This document shows, piece after piece, positions 1-4,247 of a stretch of DNA of 7,453 nucleotides. Numbering within the stretch: position 1 is the first letter of the stretch; the number at the start of each line of letters is the position of its first letter. The notes under the pieces are model-generated. The model saw only the letters and a list, made by a program, of their open reading frames with translations. It made no database searches and was not told the origin of the DNA. Made by a program: the position numbers and the translations under genes. The DNA comes from Defluviitaleaceae bacterium (GTDB lineage: Bacteria; Bacillota; Clostridia; Lachnospirales; WRAX01), in the NCBI GenBank assembly GCA_009784355.1, contig WRBU01000047.1:1-7453 (forward strand), written 5' to 3'.

Positions 1-621
1 ATTCTCGTCCTTTCACATGACGAGGTAGTCCATGGCAAAAAATCGTTGCTTAACAAAATGCCGGGTGATTTGTGGCAAAAATGCGCCAACCTTCGTGCCG
101 CCCTCGGCTTCATGTACTCCCATCCCGGAAAAAAGCTCATCTTCATGGGCGGCGAATTTGGTCAATTTATAGAATGGGATGAAAAACGCCCGCTGGATTG
201 GTTTTTGCTAGAATACGGTCACCACCACCAAATTCAAGAATTCGTGCGGGATTTGAACCACATTTACCGCAACGAACCAGCTTTTTGGCAGCGTGATTTT
301 GAGCAAAACGGCTTTAAATGGATAGATGCAGATGACACCTCCCGCTCCGTCATCTCTTTCGCCCGCTTTACAAAAGACCCCGCCGAAGCCCTAATAGTCG
401 CAATAAACTTTACCCCAAACCCCATAGAGGAACACCGCCTTGGTCTACACCATCTTGCAACCTACAAAGAAATATTAAACAGTGATGACAAAAAATACGG
501 CGGCGGCGGCATTACCAATCCAAACCCGCTTGTCCCAGAAAAAATCACGTCTAATCACCTACCCTGCTCTATAAAACTCTCCCTACCACCTTTGGGAATA
601 ATTATTTTGAAAGCAGTTTAA
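1..621 (+). CDS. glgB: 1,4-alpha-glucan branching enzyme, C-terminal part (5' truncated by window edge)
   Basis: Glycogen branching enzyme (GH13) forms alpha-1,6 branches in cytoplasmic glycogen. The frame is open from base 1, so the gene continues to the left; the visible 206 residues are the end of the protein. They begin with ILVLSHDEVVHGKKSLLNKM, the conserved GH13 region containing the His-Asp pair that stabilises the transition state. The family segment PGDLWQKCANLRAALGFMYS and the IFMGGEFGQF/EW block follow, then a C-terminal beta domain ending LPPLGIIILKAV, typical of GlgB. An internal ATG at 46 is not a plausible start because it lies inside the conserved catalytic segment. The ending looks intact. 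A hairpin terminator follows directly, so glgB is probably the last gene of a glycogen operon lying to the left. Identification is secure from motifs. Confidence 0.95.
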   Translation: MLVLSHDEVVHGKKSLLNKMPGDLWQKCANLRAALGFMYSHPGKKLIFMGGEFGQFIEWDEKRPLDWFLLEYGHHHQIQEFVRDLNHIYRNEPAFWQRDFEQNGFKWIDADDTSRSVISFARFTKDPAEALIVAINFTPNPIEEHRLGLHHLATYKEILNSDDKKYGGGGITNPNPLVPEKITSNHLPCSIKLSLPPLGIIILKAV

Positions 622-660
622 AAAGAGCGGCCAATGGTTTTACCGCAATGACCGCTCTTT
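622..660. terminator. Bidirectional rho-independent terminator between glgB and the tail-fibre-like island
   Basis: The arms AAAGAGCGG (622-630) and CCGCTCTTT (652-660) form a perfect 9-bp stem around a 21-base loop. Read on the minus strand the stem is followed by TTTTTAAAC, a good uridine tract for the leftward island. Read on the plus strand it is followed by CTATATG, a poorer tract, for glgB. It lies 1 base after the glgB stop and 10 bases before the end of the convergent gene. Confidence 0.8.
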
Positions 661-669
661 CTATATGTC

Positions 670-1917
670 TTATACTACCCACACTAGGTTGCCGTTTTGT
701 GAAGCCAGACGGTAATTACCCGTAGCTGGCGGAGTTGGCACGGTTAGCATTTGTGTGTTGTCGATAAAAATTTCTGTATTTGGAGTAGTGTGCAGCTTAA
801 GTTGCAATACCCAGCCCATTTCAGAGGGCTCGCTCCCTGTATAATTAGTCCATTGAATATTCCCAAAACCCCAGTTCCCGCTTGGCGGCAAAGATGTGGA
901 AAGCTGCGGAGAAACAGGCGTTGTGTACGTAGCTATTGCGCCGCTATCCAGTCTTGGGGTAGCGGCAAAGTTTATAAACCATGCGCCGGCACGGGGCGTG
1001 TTTGGGTTAGCATTGTAATTCGACCACACAATAACGTAATTCCCAGACTCGTGTAAAAACCAATTTGTATTACGGAAATTACCGCTTATATCAACAAAAT
1101 GCGACGACGAGCCAGAAATGGTGTGCATTTCATTTATTCCCATATCTGTCCAAATACCCGCAAAGCGTGGGTCGGATGTGGTTGCCAAAAAGCCCGTAGA
1201 CACCTTAAATTTCATTACATAAACCCCATATGGTGTTATAATGATGTCGCCTAGGTTACCATGTATGCTGTCAGGAACTTCCAAATCTGTGACCAGCACC
1301 TTTGGCTGCATATGAAAAATGGCGTAAAGCTCATTTATAGCGTTCACTATCTGCTTTGCATTTGTGGAAAGTTCGAAAGTAGAACCAATTATGGTATTAA
1401 TTGCATCCACATCAAGGTCGATTATGGAATGAATATTGTCGGCATCTGGAAAGGCATTTGTGCCGCGGTTTGGTCCAAAAAACCATTTTTGACCTTGAAT
1501 TAATATTGGACGGTAACTCTCTATCAAAACATTGCCGTTGCTATCCGTAAGATTGCTCACTTTTACGACGGTGTTGTTTTCAATATATTCAAAAAATACC
1601 CTCTGCCCTTCAATTACCCACGCAGCAACAGCTCTGGTTTCTTCATCCGCCTGCGCATCTCCTGACGTTGCATAAAAGTAACGTCGGTAGTCATAAGAAC
1701 CTTGCAGATTACCTGTAAAATCCACGCGCCACGAGCGGGCTCTGGGTAAGGCAGGCGGTGCAGGAGTTGAGGTTACATCTATTGTAAAGTATGCATAGGG
1801 TATATCAAAAGCCGTAAGCGACACATCGCCTAAAGAAGGTGGCACGCCGTTTACGCTGCTCACAAAATTTGTAATTTTATTCATAAAATATTCATAGCTT
1901 ACTGCGCTATTCGCCAT
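670..1917 (-). CDS. Phage tail-fibre/receptor-binding-like protein, 415 aa
   Basis: I do not recognise this as a named family. It is a 415-residue, cysteine-free, lysine-poor protein with no signal peptide or membrane segment. The N-terminus (MANSAVSYEYFMNKI) nearly repeats that of the upstream 117-aa protein. Around residues 182-198, ELSTNAKQIVNAINELY matches the 'TAK-VV-AINEL' segment recurrent in phage tail and fibre proteins, and residues 165-200 could form a short coiled coil. Residues about 205-262 suggest a small beta module (DSIHGNLGDIIITPYGVYVM). Residues about 265-415 are rich in Gly, Asn, Thr and aromatics and look like an all-beta C-terminal domain, ending NYRLASQNGNLVWVV. The start is ATG at 1917 with GGTGA just upstream. 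It is the last gene of a three-gene minus-strand set. A tail-fibre or adhesin role is inference; a cell-surface protein of the host is the alternative. Confidence 0.72.
   Translation of the reverse strand: MANSAVSYEYFMNKITNFVSSVNGVPPSLGDVSLTAFDIPYAYFTIDVTSTPAPPALPRARSWRVDFTGNLQGSYDYRRYFYATSGDAQADEETRAVAAWVIEGQRVFFEYIENNTVVKVSNLTDSNGNVLIESYRPILIQGQKWFFGPNRGTNAFPDADNIHSIIDLDVDAINTIIGSTFELSTNAKQIVNAINELYAIFHMQPKVLVTDLEVPDSIHGNLGDIIITPYGVYVMKFKVSTGFLATTSDPRFAGIWTDMGINEMHTISGSSSHFVDISGNFRNTNWFLHESGNYVIVWSNYNANPNTPRAGAWFINFAATPRLDSGAIATYTTPVSPQLSTSLPPSGNWGFGNIQWTNYTGSEPSEMGWVLQLKLHTTPNTEIFIDNTQMLTVPTPPATGNYRLASQNGNLVWVV
1886..1909 (-). repeat. N-terminal coding repeat, copy 2 (415-aa gene)
   Basis: This 24-base segment differs from 2309-2332 at only three positions. 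On the minus strand it encodes SAVSYEY plus the next residue, just after the start codon of each gene. It is a direct repeat of the start region of two adjacent genes and implies duplication or a shared N-terminal tag. Confidence 0.75.
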
Positions 1918-1937
1918 CTAGTCACCATCTTTCATTT

Positions 1938-1952
1938 ATACCAAATTGGTAT
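1938..1952. promoter_or_regulatory. 15-bp palindrome in the spacer between the 117-aa and 415-aa genes
   Basis: ATACCAA-A-TTGGTAT is a perfect inverted repeat of 7-bp arms around one central base. It lies 20 bases upstream of the ATG of the 415-aa gene, in a 66-base AT-rich spacer. The geometry suits a dimeric repressor operator, but there is no confident -35/-10 pair beside it. A weak 6-bp hairpin (AAGACA/TGTCTT, 1967-1985) overlaps the stop of the upstream gene. A regulatory function is speculative. Confidence 0.3.
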
Positions 1953-1983
1953 TAGGCATTTTTTACAAGACATCATTTGTGTC

Positions 1984-2337
1984 TTATGGTGTTATAGGGT
2001 TCGGGACAATAAGGTAAGGTACAACGCTTTTTTCAAGCTCAGAGAGGACGTTATAGTCATCCTCGGTAATCTCTTGATTAACCCATGCGGGTATGGCTAA
2101 GGCAGAATTCCAGTACCAAAAACTAGCCGTGTCGTCAACAAAAGCATAGTCTGCCAAAATTCCCGTGGGATTTTCATCTACAAGCTCTGCCTCATCAACA
2201 TAATGCCCCTTATACGGTGAAATTGCTGTTGGCGGAAGCTGACTTTCTGGAATATTGCCGTTAGGGTCAAGTGTTGGTATGCCCCCCGGCACACCTTGAA
2301 TCGCCTTTAAATATTCATAGCTCACTGCACTTGCCAT
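1984..2337 (-). CDS. Small phage tail-fibre-like protein, 117 aa
   Basis: This is a 117-residue cysteine-free protein starting MASAVSYEYLKAIQG. Three segments resemble recurrent modules of phage tail-fibre and tail-collar proteins. GGIPTLDPNGNIPESQLPP (residues 18-36) resembles the 'GG-ATLD-NGK-P-SQLP' segment. YAFVDDTASFWYWN follows, of the kind 'Y--VGDT---W-W'. Near the C-terminus, DDYNVLSELEKSVVPYLIVP resembles the 'Y-ALSEEEK----L-V' segment. The start is taken as ATG at 2337: AGGAG lies 8 bases upstream, and an in-frame GTG at 2346 overlaps that Shine-Dalgarno and so is unlikely. The gene begins 14 bases after the stop of the 124-aa gene, so coupled translation is likely. The exact role is unknown. 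It could be an accessory tail or fibre-tip protein, or a domesticated surface protein. Confidence 0.75.
   Translation of the reverse strand: MASAVSYEYLKAIQGVPGGIPTLDPNGNIPESQLPPTAISPYKGHYVDEAELVDENPTGILADYAFVDDTASFWYWNSALAIPAWVNQEITEDDYNVLSELEKSVVPYLIVPNPITP
2309..2332 (-). repeat. N-terminal coding repeat, copy 1 (117-aa gene)
   Basis: Partner of 1886-1909: 21 of 24 bases are identical, and both encode SAVSYEY near the N-terminus of adjacent minus-strand genes. Similarity falls off sharply after this short stretch at both the DNA and the protein level. Confidence 0.75.
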
Positions 2338-2345
2338 TAAAATCA

Positions 2346-2350
2346 CTCCT
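2346..2350 (-). promoter_or_regulatory. Ribosome binding site deciding the start of the 117-aa gene
   Basis: On the minus strand AAAAGGAGTGATTTTAATG places AGGAG 8 bases before ATG 2337. The site lies immediately after the TAA stop of the 124-aa gene (2354-2352), which supports coupling. It argues against the alternative in-frame GTG start at 2346. Confidence 0.8.
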
Positions 2351-2351
2351 T

Positions 2352-2726
2352 TTAATTATTTGCGGCTTGCGCAAAGAAATTATCTGGATAAACCACCCAA
2401 AGAACGTTCGGCTTATGTTTTTCGTCTTCCGACAAAGCAGTATAGCTTGCTTCTTCTAAAAGTTTTAAATCAATTCCAAGGTCGCCTTGTGGACCCTGAG
2501 GTCCTTGAATGCCTTGTGGGCCTTGCGGCCCCGGCATCGGCCAGCCAAAAAATGGGCATTTTCTACATTTTTTGTCACATATTCTTTTGAGAAACTCATC
2601 TTTTTGCGGAGGGTTAAAAGCACCAAAGGGAAATTGGGAATTATCAAAATCTTTGCAGCAATTTTGAGAATTTTTTCTTCCAATGCCGCTTTTTAGCAGC
2701 AAATTATCTTCCATTCTCGCACCCAT
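2352..2726 (-). CDS. Cys-rich collagen-like small protein with a tail-fibre-type C-terminus, 124 aa
   Basis: This 124-residue protein has three visible parts. The N-terminal head has five cysteines (C23, C24, C50, C54, C57), the last three in an ICDKKCRKCPF context that could bind metal or form disulfides. Residues 66-83 are six Gly-X-Y triplets, mostly Gly-Pro-Gln, a short collagen-like stretch of the kind seen in phage tail fibres and in Firmicutes spore-surface proteins. The C-terminus has YTALSEDEKHKPNVLWVV (95-112), close to the 'Y-ALSEEEK-NP-VLY-V' segment common in phage tail proteins. Start choice is uncertain: ATG 2726 and ATG 2714 (120 aa, MEDNLL) are in frame and neither has a strong Shine-Dalgarno. 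It is the first gene of the minus-strand set; no confident promoter is visible in the AT-rich 2727-2830 stretch. Exact function is unknown. Confidence 0.72.
   Translation of the reverse strand: MGARMEDNLLLKSGIGRKNSQNCCKDFDNSQFPFGAFNPPQKDEFLKRICDKKCRKCPFFGWPMPGPQGPQGIQGPQGPQGDLGIDLKLLEEASYTALSEDEKHKPNVLWVVYPDNFFAQAANN
2478..2531 (-). repeat. Collagen-like Gly-X-Y tract (six triplets)
   Basis: Six consecutive 9-base units encode GPQ-GPQ-GIQ-GPQ-GPQ-GDL, residues 66-83 of the 124-aa protein. The units are degenerate at third positions, so this is an established coding repeat rather than a fresh tandem expansion. Such tracts are prone to changes in triplet number between strains. Confidence 0.85.
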
Positions 2727-2835
2727 TTCATATTAGTTTTAAGCATTTTATGTGTTCATTTGCAAAAGCGTTACTGCCGCATTATTAAAAAAGCACAATA
2801 AAATTAAAATTTTGAATTATTTTTTAAAAAAGTGC

Positions 2836-2864
2836 TTGACAAATAAAATTCCACATGCTACAAT
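2836..2864 (+). promoter_or_regulatory. Consensus sigma-A promoter of the tRNA unit
   Basis: A perfect -35 TTGACA (2836-2841), a 17-base spacer and a -10 TACAAT (2859-2864, five of six consensus) with an extended TG at 2856-2857. Transcription would start near 2871, about 20 bases before tRNA-Gln. The predicted 5' leader folds into a small hairpin, TGTTTC/GAAACA (2874-2889), that ends three bases before the tRNA. Confidence 0.88.
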
Positions 2865-2892
2865 GATTTTCGTTGTTTCTTTGGAAACACGT

Positions 2893-2964
2893 TGGGCTGT
2901 CGCCAAGCGGTAAGGCAACGGACTTTGACTCCGTCATGCGAAGGTTCGAATCCTTCCAGCTCAG
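2893..2964 (+). tRNA. tRNA-Gln (anticodon TTG)
   Basis: A 72-base cloverleaf. The acceptor arms TGGGCTG and CAGCTCA pair fully with one G-T wobble. The D arm is GCC/GGC, the anticodon stem ACGGA/TCCGT with loop CTTTGAC gives anticodon TTG, and the T arm is GAAGG/CCTTC with TTCGAAT. The discriminator is G. The overall sequence closely follows Bacillus-type tRNA-Gln. No CCA is encoded (the 3' flank is TTCGTA), so CCA must be added enzymatically. Confidence 0.97.
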
Positions 2965-2966
2965 TT

Positions 2967-2998
2967 CGTAGGGGCGGGCATTGCCCGCCCGCCTTTCT
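2967..2998 (+). repeat. GC-rich palindromic element, copy A, between the two tRNAs
   Basis: CGTAGGGGCGG - 7 bases - CCGCCCGC, followed by a CTTTC-like tail. GGGCGGGC (2972-2979) and GCCCGCCC (2983-2990) form a perfect 8-bp stem with loop ATT. The same framework recurs at 5425-5454 inside pheT. It starts 2 bases after tRNA-Gln and ends 12 bases before the next tRNA. The weak T tail (CCTTTCTTTAC) makes it a possible attenuator or RNA-processing hairpin, but recurrence inside a gene points to a dispersed repeat. Confidence 0.8.
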
Positions 2999-3010
2999 TT
3001 ACACAATTTC

Positions 3011-3084
3011 GGATCCTTAGCTCAGTTGGTTAGAGCATCCGGCTCATAACCGGACGGTCCTGGGTTCGAGTCCCCGAGGATCCA
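3011..3084 (+). tRNA. tRNA with CAT anticodon (tRNA-Ile2 or elongator tRNA-Met)
   Basis: A 74-base cloverleaf. The acceptor GGATCCT/AGGATCC is perfect. The D arm is GCTC/GAGC, the anticodon stem TCCGG/CCGGA has loop CTCATAA (anticodon CAT), the variable loop is CGGTC, the T loop TTCGAGT and the discriminator A. The T stem CTGGG/CCCCG contains one T-C mismatch at the second pair. The D arm, the C-GGCTCATAACCG-type anticodon arm and the variable loop resemble what I recall of Bacillus tRNA-Ile2, whose C34 is converted to lysidine by TilS. An elongator tRNA-Met cannot be excluded. It does not look like initiator tRNA. No CCA is encoded. Confidence 0.93.
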
Positions 3085-3098
3085 TAAAGTATTTTGAG

Positions 3099-3124
3099 AA
3101 GCGGTTATAATAGCCGCTTTTTTT
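3099..3124 (+). terminator. Rho-independent terminator of the tRNA unit
   Basis: AAGCGGTTA (3099-3107) pairs with TAGCCGCTT (3111-3119), with one G-T pair and a TAA loop, and runs into seven Ts (3118-3124). It ends the tRNA transcript 15 bases before the pheS -35 box, so the two units are transcribed separately. Confidence 0.92.
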
Positions 3125-3139
3125 GCTTGGTAAAAAAAT

Positions 3140-3168
3140 TTGACGAAACATTTAAATTTTGGTAAAAT
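3140..3168 (+). promoter_or_regulatory. Sigma-A promoter of the pheS-flavoprotein-pheT operon
   Basis: -35 TTGACG (3140-3145), a 17-base spacer, and -10 TAAAAT (3163-3168) with extended TG at 3160-3161. The predicted start is near 3175, leaving a leader of only about 27 bases before ATG 3202. That is far too short for a T-box, the usual regulator of aminoacyl-tRNA synthetase operons in Bacillota. Confidence 0.85.
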
Positions 3169-3201
3169 GAAATATTATTACAAATGAAAGCAGGTTTTAT
3201 T

Positions 3202-4236
3202 ATGAAAGACGACTTGTTGAAAATAAAGGAAGCGGGATTGGCAGGCGTTACTGCCGCTAACGACTTGCGTACGCTTGATGATGTTCGGGTTGAGTTTTTG
3301 GGGAAAAAAGGTTCTTTGTCGCAAATTTCACGCGGCATGGGCTCGCTTTCTGCCGAAGAGCGTCCCATAATGGGTCAGATGGTGAATGATGTGAAAGATA
3401 CTTTGGAAGCTGCTGTTTTAGCTAAAAAATCGGAGCTTTCTCAAAAAGCGATGTTAGAGGCTTTGGCAACAGAAACTATCGATGTAACACTTCCCGGCAT
3501 TGCTCCAAAAATTGGTAATTTACATCCGATGACTATTGTTACTGAAGAAATTTGCCAAATTTTTATTGGCATGGGCTATGAAATTGCCCAAGGACCCGAT
3601 ATAGAAACGGATTATCACAATTTTGAAGCATTAAATATTCCTGCAAGCCATCCAGCTAGGGACGAGCAAGATACATTTTACGTAGAAGGCGGGCATGTTT
3701 TGCGCACACAAACAAGCCCCGTGCAAATACGCAAAATGGAAACGAGTGAACCCCCTATTGCTATCGTCGCCCCCGGCAAGGTTTTTCGCTCGGATGAGGT
3801 GGATGCCACACATTCCCCCGTTTTTCATCAAATAGAAGGCTTGGTAGTGGATAAAGGAATACACATGGGACATTTAAAGGGTGCTTTGACCCAGTTTGCC
3901 CAAAAGGTTTTTGGAGATGACGTGCGTACACGTTTTCGTCCGCACCACTTTCCTTTTACAGAGCCATCTGCCGAAATGGATGTTTCCTGCTTTGGCTGTG
4001 GTGGACATCCCGAAAAAATGCCCACATGCCGCCTTTGCAAGGCAGAGGGCTGGATAGAGCTTTTGGGATGCGGGATGGTTCATCCAAAGGTTTTGGAGCG
4101 TTGCGGAATAGACCCTAATGTATACAGCGGCTTTGCCTTTGGCATGGGTTTAGAACGCATAGCAATGCAGCGTTATAATATTGATGACATGCGTCTTCTG
4201 TTTGACAATGATATGAGGTTTTTGCGCCAATTTTAG
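3202..4236 (+). CDS. pheS: Phenylalanyl-tRNA synthetase alpha subunit
   Basis: Class II catalytic subunit of the cytoplasmic (alpha-beta)2 enzyme that charges tRNA-Phe; partner of PheT. It is 344 residues from ATG 3202, close to family length. The N-terminal coiled-coil (residues 1-90, with FLGKKGSLSQ) is followed by motif 1 (HPMTIVTEEICQIFIGMGYE, from 108), LRTQTSPVQIRKM (167-179), motif 2 (VFRSDEVDATHSPVFHQIEG, 194-213) and motif 3 (GFAFGMGLERIAM, 310-322). An insert C263-x2-C266-x9-C276-x2-C279 before WIELLGCGMVHP resembles a zinc-ribbon found in Firmicutes PheS. ATG 3202 is preferred over the in-frame ATG 3184: 3184 would have a leader of about 8 bases and no Shine-Dalgarno, while 3202 has a modest AGCAGG upstream and gives the usual N-terminus (MKDDLLKIKEAG). 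Confidence 0.97.
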   Translation: MKDDLLKIKEAGLAGVTAANDLRTLDDVRVEFLGKKGSLSQISRGMGSLSAEERPIMGQMVNDVKDTLEAAVLAKKSELSQKAMLEALATETIDVTLPGIAPKIGNLHPMTIVTEEICQIFIGMGYEIAQGPDIETDYHNFEALNIPASHPARDEQDTFYVEGGHVLRTQTSPVQIRKMETSEPPIAIVAPGKVFRSDEVDATHSPVFHQIEGLVVDKGIHMGHLKGALTQFAQKVFGDDVRTRFRPHHFPFTEPSAEMDVSCFGCGGHPEKMPTCRLCKAEGWIELLGCGMVHPKVLERCGIDPNVYSGFAFGMGLERIAMQRYNIDDMRLLFDNDMRFLRQF

Positions 4237-4240
4237 GGGG
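4235..4240 (+). promoter_or_regulatory. AGGGGG ribosome binding site overlapping the pheS stop
   Basis: AGGGGG shares bases with the TAG stop of pheS (4234-4236) and lies 7 bases before the TTG at 4248. It is the main evidence for the non-ATG start of the flavoprotein gene and suggests translation coupled to pheS. Confidence 0.8.
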
Positions 4241-4247
4241 TTTTCGT

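Noticed and set aside
670..1917. Possible diversity-generating retroelement target (variable C-terminal domain of a fibre-like protein)
   Set aside because: No reverse transcriptase, no template repeat and no near-copy of the C-terminal coding region are present in the window, and the C-terminus lacks a clear C-type-lectin variable-region signature.
2727..2830. Promoter for the minus-strand three-gene island
   Set aside because: The best candidate (TTGCAA, 17 bases, TTAAAA) matches the -10 consensus at only three of six positions. No convincing pair was found.
2791..2837. Inverted repeat AAGCAC/GTGCTT around an AT-rich stretch, overlapping the tRNA -35 box
   Set aside because: Only 6 bp pair across a 35-base AT-rich gap with poor inner pairing; likely chance in this composition.
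2967..2998. Copy A of the palindrome as an ordinary rho-independent terminator of tRNA-Gln
   Set aside because: The T tract is interrupted (CCTTTCTTTAC), the downstream tRNA has no promoter of its own, and the same element occurs inside pheT, where termination would be lethal.
2824..3006. 60-aa minus-strand open frame across tRNA-Gln
   Set aside because: It is the antisense of the tRNA and its leader, with no ribosome binding site or recognisable protein features.
2893..3084. tRNA genes as an integration site for the adjacent tail-fibre cassette
   Set aside because: The cassette lies on the 5' side of tRNA-Gln, whereas integrases normally use tRNA 3' ends. No duplicate of either tRNA 3' end occurs near 622-670, and no integrase is present.
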